Source: Alphaproteobacteria bacterium (lineage in GTDB: Bacteria; Pseudomonadota; Alphaproteobacteria; Rhizobiales; Beijerinckiaceae). Taken from it: a DNA stretch of 43,490 bases. Under the pieces are notes generated by a model. The model saw only the letters and a program-made list of their open reading frames with translations, made no database searches and had not been told where the DNA came from. The stretch covers positions 1-43,490 of the forward strand of contig VGDY01000013.1 in the NCBI GenBank assembly GCA_016869555.1, read 5' to 3'. A program made the translations under genes and the position numbers. This document shows positions 1-7,641 of this stretch, one piece after another (the stretch's first letter is position 1; every line of letters starts with the position of its first letter).

Positions 1-59
1 AAGTGCGGAACGATTTTCTCCCATTGCTCGTCACTGAACCAGAACAAGTTCGCGTCCAT
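1..59 (-). CDS. IS5-family transposase, N-terminal fragment (cut by window edge)
   Basis: Only the first 19 codons are present, reading MDANLFWFSDEQWEKIVPH. The pattern FWFSDEQWxKIxPH is the usual N-terminus of a large alphaproteobacterial group of IS5-family DDE transposases. A GGAGG motif at 72-68 stands 8 bases before the ATG at 59, which favours this start over in-frame ATGs at 74 and 104. An N-terminal extension from 104 would begin MFWFSGLVDL, partly echoing the FWFS of the main start. The catalytic DDE residues would lie to the left of the window, so activity cannot be judged. Confidence 0.7.
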   Translation of the reverse strand, partial: MDANLFWFSDEQWEKIVPH

Positions 60-130
60 GGCCTCGGCCTCCATCAAGTCGACCAAGCCACTGAACCAAA
101 ACATGGTTAATTAGGTCTTAACCCTAAGCC
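1..130 (-). mobile_element. 5' end of an IS5-family insertion sequence, cut by the window edge
   Basis: Reading leftward on the minus strand, the helicase reading frame loses family similarity just after codons for KFDG (about position 129) and runs into unrelated, AT-richer sequence (GGCTTAGGGTTAAG, then CCTAATTAACC). Some 70 bases later a transposase start appears. The boundary near 128-131 is inferred from where helicase similarity stops. The other terminus, the target duplication and most of the element lie outside the window, so the terminal inverted repeat cannot be confirmed. Confidence 0.7.
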
Positions 131-907
131 GTCGAATTTGCGATCGGACGCGAAGGCGACATGGTCCACGTCGAGATTGAGGCCCATGCCGATGGCGTCG
201 GTCGCGACGATATAGTCGACGTCGCCGTTCTGATAGAGTTCGACCTGCGCATTGCGCGTGCGCGGCGACAGCGCGCCAAGCACGACGGCCGCTCCGCCCC
301 GCTGGCGCTTGATCAGTTCGGCGATCGCATAGACCTCTTCGGCGGAAAAGGCGACGACGGCGCTGCGCGGCGGCAGCCTGGAGATTTTCTTGTCGCCCGC
401 AAAGGACAGTTCCGAAAGTCTCGGGCGCGTGAAGATCGGCGCGCCGGGAAAGAGTTCAGAAACGAGCGGCGCCATCGTGGCCGCCCCGATAAGCAGCGTT
501 TCCTGGCGTCCGCGCCAATTGAGCAGCCGGTCGGTGAAGATATGGCCGCGGTCGAGATCGGCGGCGAGCTGTATTTCGTCGATAGCGAGGAATTCCGCCT
601 CGACGCCGCGCGGCATCGCTTCGACCGTCGCGACCCAATAGCGCGGCGCGCGCGGCTTGATCTTTTCCTCGCCGGTGACGAGCGCGACATTGTCGGCGCC
701 GATGCGTTCGGCGACGCGATTATAGACTTCGCGGGCGAGTAGGCGCAGCGGCAGGCCGATGACGCCGGAAGAAAAGGACAGCATCCGTTCGATGGCGTGA
801 TGCGTCTTGCCGGTGTTGGTGGGGCCGAGCACCGCAGCGACGCCCCTGTCGAACGACCCTGCGCGGGGAGCGGCGCGGCTCGCCGGATCGGACGGCGCGA
901 TTGTCAT
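107..907 (-). pseudogene. SUV3-like ATP-dependent RNA helicase, truncated by an insertion sequence
   Basis: This is the N-terminal part of the alphaproteobacterial SUV3-like (mitochondrial-degradosome type) superfamily 2 helicase. Visible motifs are Walker A GPTNTGKT (residues 28-35), the Walker B variant DEIQ (110-113), the second-domain segment around SPRTRNAQ (213-220) and DAIGMGLNLDV (236-246). Family members normally continue past KFDG for several hundred more residues, including the arginine-finger region and C-terminal domains. Here the frame ends six codons later (LGLRPN, stop at 107-109) in sequence belonging to the IS element. The remaining 266 residues keep motif I to about motif V but lack motif VI, so the product is very probably inactive unless the rest resumes beyond the element. 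The ATG at 907 is the natural start. The family is usually several times longer, which is established knowledge; the disruption is seen directly. Confidence 0.85.
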
Positions 908-1588
908 TTTTCTTGCTGCCTGACGCGAGCGTGGAGCCCCTTCGTCTCATATCGAAACTTGGCGCCGTGTGCGAATTTACTTTCTGAACAGCCTGCGAAC
1001 GAATCGCGCCCGAATCGCTGACTCTCGTCGAGTCATGGTCTGTTCCGACAATATATGGACGCTGGCCCAACAAAAACACTAGAAATTGCAGATCAGGCGC
1101 GCCATAGGGCTAGGCGAAGGCGATCGTGCGAATGTCGCCGACGGACTCCTTTCGCCGCTCCTGTCAACGGTGAAGATTCGGCGGTCCATCCCGTTGCTGT
1201 TAAGTTTTGGGATCAAGCGGGAACGTAGCGGGCACGAATCAGCGTTGGGTATTGGTTGGCGTTGCGTTCCGGCCGATTTCCGCAGCCGTCGGGCGCATCG
1301 CTCCGGCGGCGGCGCGCGAAAGCGTCCCAAATGGACGGGCGTTCTTAACTTTGCGTCCTTGTTTGGGACGGCCGATCAAAGCCGCCCTAACAGTCGCTCG
1401 GCATGGCTCGTGACGTCGAGGCGCCTCCGCCGGCGCAGCGCCCGCGCGCAATTGGTAAACGGGGCGGTCGCGAAACCATCGGATCGAATGTGGCGAACGG
1501 GCCGCCGCAAGATCCTAGAACTGTGGCTGGAGGCGGCGCCTGACCGGGGCGCCGAAGGCGACCGCGCTGAGAAATATCTCGCAGAGGC
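908..1588. other. 680-bp non-coding stretch with two short inverted repeats
   Basis: I see no convincing gene between the helicase start and the tRNA. Open frames here have arginine-rich compositions typical of unused frames in GC-rich DNA. Two inverted repeats stand out: TGACTC-TCGTC-GAGTCA at 1019-1035, about 110 bases upstream of the helicase start, and a 9-bp pair, CGTCCCAAA (1323-1331) with TTTGGGACG (1362-1370), 30 bases apart. The first could be a small operator or hairpin near the helicase promoter; the second could form a stem-loop. Neither has a recognised function. Confidence 0.5.
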
Positions 1589-1662
1589 TGGAGCGGGTGA
1601 AGGGAATCGAACCCTCGTATTCAGCTTGGAAGGCTGCTGCTCTACCATTGAGCTACACCCGC
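1589..1662 (-). tRNA. tRNA-Gly (anticodon UCC), CCA encoded
   Basis: On the minus strand the acceptor arms GCGGGTG (1662-1656) and CACCCGC (1599-1593) pair perfectly. The D-arm GCTC/GAGC, anticodon loop CTTCCAA (anticodon TCC) and T-arm GAGGG-TTCGATT-CCCTT are all present, and the 3' CCA is encoded at 1591-1589. This is a canonical 74-nt glycine tRNA reading GGA/GGG codons. It stands alone between the non-coding stretch and the TIGR02300 gene. Open frames across it on both strands are artefacts. Confidence 0.97.
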
Positions 1663-1825
1663 GCGGCGCCGATTCTATGCCAATCCGCGCGACGCTTGGC
1701 AATGGGCGCGCGGGCGATGCATTTCCCATTTGACAGCGGCGCGCGACGCCACTAACCGGAGCGCCCACATAGTCTCTCCATACAGGCGGGGCGTTCCCAC
1801 GCCGCTTCTCGAGGACCATTCGACC

Positions 1826-2191
1826 GTGGCCAAACCCGAACTCGGCGCCAAACGCCAATGTCAGTCCTGCGGGACGAGATTTTTTGACATGAATAAAAAT
1901 CCGATCGCCTGTCCGAAATGCGGCGCGATCTATCAGGTTGTCGCGCTGACGCGAACGGCGGCGCGCGCGATGCAGGAAGAAGAGAGCGAAGTCGAAAAAG
2001 AGAATCCCGACACCGTGTCGCTCGAAGAAGTCGAGGAAACCGAGGCCGCCGCGGAATCGCTGGACGTCGAAGATGAGGTGGAGATCGAAGGCGACGATGC
2101 GGAAGACGACACTTTCCTCGAAGAGGAAGAGGGCGACGACGACGTCTCCGGATTGATCGACGGCGATATCGAAAGCGACGAGGAGACCTGA
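1826..2191 (+). CDS. TIGR02300-family (FYDLN acid) zinc-ribbon protein
   Basis: A 121-residue protein with an N-terminal zinc ribbon (CQSC at residues 12-15 and CPKC at 29-32, after a KPELGAKR leader) and a long C-terminal tail almost entirely of Glu and Asp. This matches the alphaproteobacterial TIGR02300 family, in which the segment between the cysteine pairs usually reads FYDLN; here it is FFDMN. The GTG at 1826 is chosen because family members begin (M)AKPELGxKR and GAGGA at 1811-1815 sits 10 bases upstream; the open frame could start earlier at 1730, but that leader has no family support. The role is unknown. The acidic tail suggests a protein or RNA-polymerase partner rather than an enzyme, which is inference. 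Confidence 0.88.
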   Translation: MAKPELGAKRQCQSCGTRFFDMNKNPIACPKCGAIYQVVALTRTAARAMQEEESEVEKENPDTVSLEEVEETEAAAESLDVEDEVEIEGDDAEDDTFLEEEEGDDDVSGLIDGDIESDEET

Positions 2192-2299
2192 AGCCCGGTT
2201 CGCCGCCCTTGCGATCGACTGAAGCCGCAGCCGGAGCGGCGGATTCAGCAGGGCGATCGATGGGCGGCGATCTGTGAAGGCGGCCGCTGCGACCGCCGC

Positions 2300-2707
2300 T
2301 TATTTGGTGCGACGGCGGCGCTGCTGTCCGAGACCCATCTGTTTGGCGAGGTTGGAGCGCGCCTTGGCGTAATTGGGCGCAACCATCGGATAGTCTGCGG
2401 GAAGCCCCCACTTTTCCCGATAGTCTTCGGGCGACAGTCCATATTGCGTGCGCAAATGGCGCTTGAGCGACTTGAACTTCTTTCCGTCCTCAAGGCAGAC
2501 GATGAAATCATTTGTCATCGACCGCTTGACGGCGACGGCCGGTTTCGGCGGCTCGGCGGGCGCCGTCGAAGAACCGACGCCAACGCGCAACAGGGCGTTG
2601 TAAACTTCGCTGATCAGCCCGGGCAATTCTCCGGCGGGGACCGAATTGTTGCTGACATAGGCGGAGACGATGTCGGCTGCGAGTTCAATGTTGTTGGTTT
2701 GAGTCAT
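2300..2707 (-). CDS. mucR: MucR/Ros-family transcriptional regulator
   Basis: A 135-residue protein with the full MucR architecture: an N-terminal helical oligomerisation part ([19 protein letters not shown]) and the prokaryotic C2H2-like zinc finger around [15 protein letters not shown], followed by [20 protein letters not shown] and a basic C-terminus. MucR proteins are global H-NS-like regulators of exopolysaccharide, motility and cell-cycle genes in Rhizobiales. The finger is of the variant type in which the second zinc ligand of the usual Cys pair is replaced (C-L-E-D). The start at 2707 (MTQTNN) fits the family; an in-frame upstream extension to 2788 has no family support. The 288 bases up to the next gene include an AT-richer patch (about 2820-2860) that probably holds the promoter. 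The envelope cluster at 31-38 kb could be a target, which is inference. Confidence 0.93.
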   Translation of the reverse strand: MTQTNNIELAADIVSAYVSNNSVPAGELPGLISEVYNALLRVGVGSSTAPAEPPKPAVAVKRSMTNDFIVCLEDGKKFKSLKRHLRTQYGLSPEDYREKWGLPADYPMVAPNYAKARSNLAKQMGLGQQRRRRTK

Positions 2708-2995
2708 TGGATTGCTCACCACTTCCTTTTGAGATCGACGCTGCCCCCACCGGCCTTGGTCAATGCTTCGCTGCATAAGAATCGCCACTCAACCGTTACT
2801 TGGAGATTGCCTAACAGAATGCAGAGACTTCATCAAGTAATATTATGCACTATTGCCACGACCTGATTCTCCACAGTTGATCGGCGGCGATTGGGGGCTT
2901 TACGGCCGCGACGGGCTAATGTTTTCCTTTTTTATAACTTTTTTCACCGTTGGAGGCGCCGCTTTGGGCGCGAGCGCGCAGGGGGAGAGGTCGAC

Positions 2996-4009
2996 GTGAC
3001 TGAGTTCAGGGCCATTCGCATCGACAAGGGCGATCACGGCCATCACGCCGACTATGTCGTCATGCGCGCGCGCGACTTGATGGCAGGCGACGTCGACATC
3101 GACGTCGCCTTCTCGGCGATCAATTACAAGGATGGTCTCGCCGTCACCGGCAAGGGAGCGGTGGTGCGCCGCTTCCCGATGATTCCGGGCGTCGACCTCG
3201 CCGGTCGAGTAACGCGTTCGGCGCATCCCGATTTTGCGCCGGGCGACATCGTGGTCGGCGCCGGCTGCGGGCTGGGCGAAGCGCATTACGGCGGCTTTGC
3301 GCAAAAGGCGCGCCTTTCGGGCGACTGGCTCGTGAAACTGCCGCCGCTGCTGACCATGGCGCAGGCGATGGCGGTCGGCACCGCCGGACTGACCGCCATG
3401 TTCTGCGTGATGGCGCTGGAGCGTCATGGCGCGCGGCCGGAGGATGGTCTCGCGGCGGTTACGGGCGCGGCGGGCGGCGTCGGCTCATTCGCCGTCGCGC
3501 TGCTCGCCAAGGCCGGATGGCGCGTCGCCGCCGTCACCGGACGAGCGGCCGAAGCTGACTATCTGAAACGCCTGGGCGCAAGCGAAATCATCGGCCGCGA
3601 AGAATTCGCCGCTCCCGGAAAGCCGCTGCAAAAGCAGCATTTCGCCGTCGGCGTCGATACTGTGGGCGGGCTGGCGCTCGCCAATCTTCTCGCGCAGACG
3701 CGTTTCGACGGCGCAATCGCCGCCTGCGGCAATGCCGGCGGCATGGAGCTTCCGGCCAATCTCGCGCCTTTCATTCTGCGCGGCGTCGCGCTGCTTGGCG
3801 TCGAAAGCGTGCGTCCGCGCATCGCTCTGCGGCGCGCGGCGTGGAGGCGAATCGCTCAGACTCTCGATCCCGTCGCGATCGACGCGATGAGCGAAATCAT
3901 TCCCTTCGACGCGGCGCTCGAGCGCGCCCGCTCGGTCGTCGACGGCAAGATTCGGGGCCGCATCGTCATCGACATGGGGTTGAACCTTCCGCCAGGGGAT
4001 GCAGAATAG
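2996..4009 (+). CDS. acuI: Acrylyl-CoA reductase / YhdH-YhfP-family quinone oxidoreductase
   Basis: A 337-residue medium-chain dehydrogenase/reductase without zinc-binding cysteines. The N-terminal GroES-like domain carries the family signature around INYKDGLAVTGKG and PGVDLAGRV. The Rossmann part has VTGAAGGVGSFAVALL, which binds NADPH, and GVDTVGG follows. AcuI/YhdH enzymes reduce acryloyl-CoA to propionyl-CoA, detoxifying an electrophilic intermediate. The GTG at 2996 is preferred because GGGGGAGAGG (2981-2990) precedes it and the protein then starts at the family position; the frame is open back to 2891, but that stretch is AT-rich and unlike protein. It is transcribed divergently from mucR. 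Substrate assignment comes from the family only. Confidence 0.88.
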   Translation: MTEFRAIRIDKGDHGHHADYVVMRARDLMAGDVDIDVAFSAINYKDGLAVTGKGAVVRRFPMIPGVDLAGRVTRSAHPDFAPGDIVVGAGCGLGEAHYGGFAQKARLSGDWLVKLPPLLTMAQAMAVGTAGLTAMFCVMALERHGARPEDGLAAVTGAAGGVGSFAVALLAKAGWRVAAVTGRAAEADYLKRLGASEIIGREEFAAPGKPLQKQHFAVGVDTVGGLALANLLAQTRFDGAIAACGNAGGMELPANLAPFILRGVALLGVESVRPRIALRRAAWRRIAQTLDPVAIDAMSEIIPFDAALERARSVVDGKIRGRIVIDMGLNLPPGDAE

Positions 4010-4177
4010 CTGGGTTCGCTCGAACGAGGAGCGCTCGACCCGGACGCCGATCATTCTGGCTTTCCGAACTCCGTTCTTGAAACGGCGAAGCTAAACCTTT
4101 CCAAAATCGCGCGAATCGTCGCATCGTAACGGCCCTTTCTCGACAAGCGCGCCTGTCTCGGCTCTAATGCCGGCGAA

Positions 4178-4206
4178 CGGCCCGCTTGGGCCGATTGTTT
4201 TTGTTG
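4178..4206 (+). terminator. Probable rho-independent terminator downstream of acuI
   Basis: CGGCCC (4178-4183), loop GCTT and GGGCCG (4188-4193) form a perfect 6-bp GC stem, followed by ATTGTTTTTGTT. It lies about 170 bases after the acuI stop and 44 bases before the Gre-factor start, so it would separate the two transcripts. The T-tract is interrupted by one G. Confidence 0.55.
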
Positions 4207-4249
4207 AGGCTGCTCGCCGCGCTGGCGCGGCCCAGAAGGCTAAATGCGC

Positions 4250-4717
4250 ATGAGTTCGGCTTTCACCAAGGAACAGGACGACGACAATCCGCGCGAGGAT
4301 CTGCCTGACCGGCCGATCAGCCCGCACCGCAATCTGGTGACGGTCGAAGGCCTGCAGCAGATCGAAGGCGAGCTGGCGCGCCTGCAAAAAGAGATCGAAC
4401 GCGCCACGGCGGCCGAAGACAATCACGCCCTCGCGCTGGCGCAGCGCGATCTGCGCTATTGGACCGCGCGCCGGGCGAGCGCCGAGGTCATCCGGCCGAT
4501 CGCCGATCATTCGGCGGTCCGCTTCGGACACCGCGTCGTCGTCGAACTCGATGGCGGCGAACGCCGCAGCTTCCGGCTGGTCGGCGAGGACGAAGCCGAC
4601 CCGACGAAGGGCCTAATTCCCTATGTCGCGCCGCTCGCAACGGCGCTGATGGGCAAGTCAGTCGGCGACAGGGCGGAGGTCATCCACCACAGTGCGCGGA
4701 TCGTGGAGATCGGCTAG
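4250..4717 (+). CDS. GreA/GreB-family transcription elongation factor
   Basis: A 155-residue protein whose N-terminus (SSAFTKEQDDD) resembles GreB. A helical segment (VTVEGLQQIEGELARLQKEIERA...) matches the coiled coil that enters the RNA polymerase secondary channel, and a C-terminal FKBP-like domain follows (GHRVVVELDGGERRSFRLVGEDEAD...SPxA-like end GKSVGDRAEV). Gre factors stimulate transcript cleavage in backtracked polymerase. The coiled-coil tip is NHALALAQRDLRYWTARR rather than the usual acidic D-x-x-E tip of GreA, so this may be one of the accessory Gre-like proteins with a different role. The ATG at 4250 is preferred because AGAAGG (4234-4239) is 10 bases upstream; the ATG at 4244 is only 4 bases away. 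Confidence 0.82.
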   Translation: MSSAFTKEQDDDNPREDLPDRPISPHRNLVTVEGLQQIEGELARLQKEIERATAAEDNHALALAQRDLRYWTARRASAEVIRPIADHSAVRFGHRVVVELDGGERRSFRLVGEDEADPTKGLIPYVAPLATALMGKSVGDRAEVIHHSARIVEIG

Positions 4718-4819
4718 GGCGATCAAACTCCAGGCAAAATTCACTCATGCGATCGTCATGCTTGCGGCAGGGAGCCACGCCGAAATTCTCTAAGGCGCGC
4801 CGCCTCGCTATGTTAGTCA

Positions 4820-6133
4820 ATGACGATGTCCGATCTGTTCCAAGCCGCGAAGCTCGAAGACGACGCGCCGCGTCCGCTCGCCGACCGGTTGCGGCCGACC
4901 CGTCTCGAAGAGGTTGCCGGCCAGGATCATCTGCTTGGACCTGACGGCGCGCTGACGCGGCTGATCCGCGCCGGCGCGCTCGGTTCGCTGATTTTCTGGG
5001 GACCGCCCGGCACCGGCAAGACCACGGTCGCGCGGCTGCTGGCGCATGAAACCAGGCTCGCCTTCGTGCAGATTTCGGCGATTTTCTCCGGCGTCGCCGA
5101 GTTGAAGAAGACGTTCGAAGCTGCGCGCGCCCGCCGCGCCGCCGGCCAGGGGACCTTGCTGTTCGTCGACGAGATTCATCGCTTCAACCGCGCCCAGCAG
5201 GATTCGTTTCTGCCGGTGATGGAGGACGGCACGATCACGCTCATCGGCGCGACGACCGAAAACCCCTCCTTCGAACTCAACGCGGCGCTGCTGTCGCGCG
5301 CGCGCGTGATGATCTTCAAGGCGCTCGATGAGGCGGCGATCGAGCGGATGCTCGAACGCGCCGAAAAGACGGAGGGCAGGCCGCTGCCGCTCGACGCGGA
5401 CGCGCGCGCGGCGCTCGTCGGCATGGCGGACGGCGACGGCCGCGCGGCGTTGACGCTGGCCGAGGAAATCTGGCGCGCCGCGAAGACCGGCGAAATCTTC
5501 GATCGCGCGGGGCTGGTCGAAATCGTGCAGCGCCGCGCGCCGATTTACGACAAGGCGCAGGAAGGCCATTACAATCTCATCAGCGCGCTGCACAAATGCG
5601 TCCGCGGCAGCGACCCCGACGCCGCGCTCTATTATCTGGCGCGCATGCTCGCCGCCGGCGAAGACCCGTTGTTTCTCGCGCGGCGCGTCGTGCGGATGGC
5701 GGTCGAAGACATCGGCCTCGCCGATCCGCAGGCGCTCGTCGTCGCCAACGCCGCCAAGGACGCCTATGATTTTCTCGGCAGTCCGGAGGGCGAGCTCGCG
5801 CTGGCGCAGGCGGTCATCTATGTGGCGACCGCGCCGAAATCCAACGCCGCCTATGTCGCCTATAAGCGCGCGCAGCGCGTCGCCGAGGAGAAGGGCTCGC
5901 TGACGCCGCCAAAAGTCATTCTCAACGCGCCGACGAAATTGATGCGCGACGAGGGCTATGGCGCGGACTATGAATATGACCATGATTCGCCCGAGGCCTT
6001 CTCGGGCCAGAACTACTGGCCCGATTCGCTGCCGCGGCAGAAATTCTACCGGCCGGTCGAGCGCGGATTCGAGCGCGAGATCGCCAAGCGCCTCGACTAT
6101 TGGGAGCGCTTGCGCAAGGAGCGCGGCGACTGA
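4820..6133 (+). CDS. rarA: Replication-associated recombination protein A (RarA/MgsA AAA+ ATPase)
   Basis: A 437-residue AAA+ ATPase of the RarA/MgsA/WRNIP1 family. The N-terminal hallmark LADRLRPTRLEEVAGQDHLL is followed by Walker A GPPGTGKTT (residues 61-69), Walker B FVDEIH (115-120), sensor 1 GATTENPSFELN and the C-terminal tetramerisation region (NLISALHKCVRGSD...YLARML...GLADP). RarA acts at stalled replication forks with RecA and SSB. Length and domain order are those of the complete family. The gene stands alone in its orientation, with short gaps on both sides. Confidence 0.96.
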   Translation: MTMSDLFQAAKLEDDAPRPLADRLRPTRLEEVAGQDHLLGPDGALTRLIRAGALGSLIFWGPPGTGKTTVARLLAHETRLAFVQISAIFSGVAELKKTFEAARARRAAGQGTLLFVDEIHRFNRAQQDSFLPVMEDGTITLIGATTENPSFELNAALLSRARVMIFKALDEAAIERMLERAEKTEGRPLPLDADARAALVGMADGDGRAALTLAEEIWRAAKTGEIFDRAGLVEIVQRRAPIYDKAQEGHYNLISALHKCVRGSDPDAALYYLARMLAAGEDPLFLARRVVRMAVEDIGLADPQALVVANAAKDAYDFLGSPEGELALAQAVIYVATAPKSNAAYVAYKRAQRVAEEKGSLTPPKVILNAPTKLMRDEGYGADYEYDHDSPEAFSGQNYWPDSLPRQKFYRPVERGFEREIAKRLDYWERLRKERGD

Positions 6134-6353
6134 TCCGCCGACGTTCGCGGTTCCGGCCGCTTTCCGTATTAATAACCGTGGCATGTGCGAAAGAGCCGTG
6201 AGCGCTCGCATGGACCGCGCCGGGCAACTCCTTTAAGGAATGAAAGCAGGACGCGCGATATCCCCCATATTCAGCGCGGCGGCCAATAGCTCGAGCGGCG
6301 CGCCAATGCTACCCCCTGAACATTATTCATTACGGAGCCGATTCACGTCGACC

Positions 6354-7553
6354 ATGACCCGTAAACGGTCCGCTCTCCTGGTCGCCCTCATCGCAAGCCT
6401 TGCGATCGGCGCCGCATTGCCGTCTCTCGTGAAAACCATCGGCGCCCTGATCGGCCCTGACCGGCAAAACCAGGCGACCGAGGCGGCGACCGCTGAAGGA
6501 GAGGTCCGCCTTTCCCCGGCTCAGATCGAAACGTCGAAAATCCTGGTGAAGGCGGTCGGCCCAGGCGACATTTCCCGTCAGCTCACGGCCCCCGCCGCCG
6601 TCACGCCCGATCCCGACAAGATCGCGCGGGTCGCGGCGAAGGTCGCGGGCGTCGTCGAAGAACTGCGCAAGCGGCTCGGCGACAATGTCGTGCGCGGCGA
6701 AACCATTGCGATCATCGACTCGCGCGAAGTGGCGGAGGCGAAGAGCGAATATCTCGCCGCGCTGGCGAATTTCGATCTTCAAAATGTGCTCTTTCAGCGC
6801 GAGAAGGGACTGTTCGAAAAGAAAATCACCGCCGAGCAGCTCTTCCTGAAAGCCAAAGCGGTCTTTATGGAAGCCAAAGTAAAGCTCGATCTCGCGCGGC
6901 AAAAACTCGCCGCGCTGGACATGAGCGAGCAGGAGATCGCCGCACTGCCCTCGCAGCCGATCGCCGAGCTTCGTCGCAAGGAGATACGCGCCCCAATCTC
7001 CGGGCGAATCATCGAGCGTCTGGTCAACATCGGCCAACCGGTCGGCGGCGAAGGCCAGGCGAAGGAACTCTACGTCATTTCGGATCTCTCGGTCGTCGAG
7101 GCCGAGATCGCGGTGCCCGCCGCCGACCTTGGCCTCCTGCGCGAGGGACAGGAGGTGCGGGTTCAAAACGCCGAAGGGCGTGTCTTCGAAGGCAAGATCA
7201 CCTACGTGAACGCGATGATCACGAAGGAAACGCGCAGCGGCAACGTACGCGCGCGCTTTCCCAATCCCGATTTCTCGCTGCGGCCTGGCAGTCTCCTCGA
7301 CGCCGAAATTTCGCTCAAGCAAGCGCGGGTGAAGCTTAAAGTTCCGCGCTCGGCGGTGATGATCATCGACGGCAAGCCGAATGTCTTCGTTCGTACGGCC
7401 GTCGGCTTTGCCAAGCGTGAAGTTGAACTTGGGCGGGGCGACGACAGTTCGGTCGAAGTCGTTTCCGGCTTGACGCCAGGCGAAGAGATCGCCGTCTCCA
7501 ACGTCTTTCTGTTGAAGGCGGAACTCGGCAAGCAGAGCATTCCGGAGGAATGA
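6354..7553 (+). CDS. RND efflux periplasmic adaptor (CzcB/CusB-like membrane fusion protein)
   Basis: This is the adaptor of a heavy-metal efflux system. The N-terminal anchor (LLVALIASLAIGAALP after MTRKRS) is followed by a barrel-sandwich/lipoyl half motif (RVAAKVAGVVEELRKRLGDNVVRGE), a helical hairpin (about residues 130-190) and the second lipoyl half (IRAPISGRIIERLVNIGQPV), then beta-barrel and membrane-proximal domains (ITYVNAMITKETRSGNVRARF, LTPGEEIAVSNVFLLKAEL). The ATG at 6354 gives a protein that starts directly with its membrane anchor; in-frame upstream starts at 6306 and 6240 are possible but add non-conserved residues. It is the first gene of a three-gene operon with the pump and outer-membrane channel. 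Metal specificity cannot be set from the adaptor; no N-terminal His/Met-rich metal-binding stretch is seen. Confidence 0.9.
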   Translation: MTRKRSALLVALIASLAIGAALPSLVKTIGALIGPDRQNQATEAATAEGEVRLSPAQIETSKILVKAVGPGDISRQLTAPAAVTPDPDKIARVAAKVAGVVEELRKRLGDNVVRGETIAIIDSREVAEAKSEYLAALANFDLQNVLFQREKGLFEKKITAEQLFLKAKAVFMEAKVKLDLARQKLAALDMSEQEIAALPSQPIAELRRKEIRAPISGRIIERLVNIGQPVGGEGQAKELYVISDLSVVEAEIAVPAADLGLLREGQEVRVQNAEGRVFEGKITYVNAMITKETRSGNVRARFPNPDFSLRPGSLLDAEISLKQARVKLKVPRSAVMIIDGKPNVFVRTAVGFAKREVELGRGDDSSVEVVSGLTPGEEIAVSNVFLLKAELGKQSIPEE

Positions 7554-7641
7554 TGCGCGTCGACGGCTTCGCTTGCTCGACGCTCTGGCCGGCGCTCGCG
7601 CCATGCGCCGCGCGCGGCGCATTGAACGCCGGCGGTCATCG

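Noticed and set aside
1086-1733. Long open frames crossing the tRNA-Gly on both strands (one reads CSSMVEQQPSKLNTRVRFP on the minus strand)
   Set aside because: Such peptides are the usual false translation of tRNA genes, and the frames have no other family similarity.
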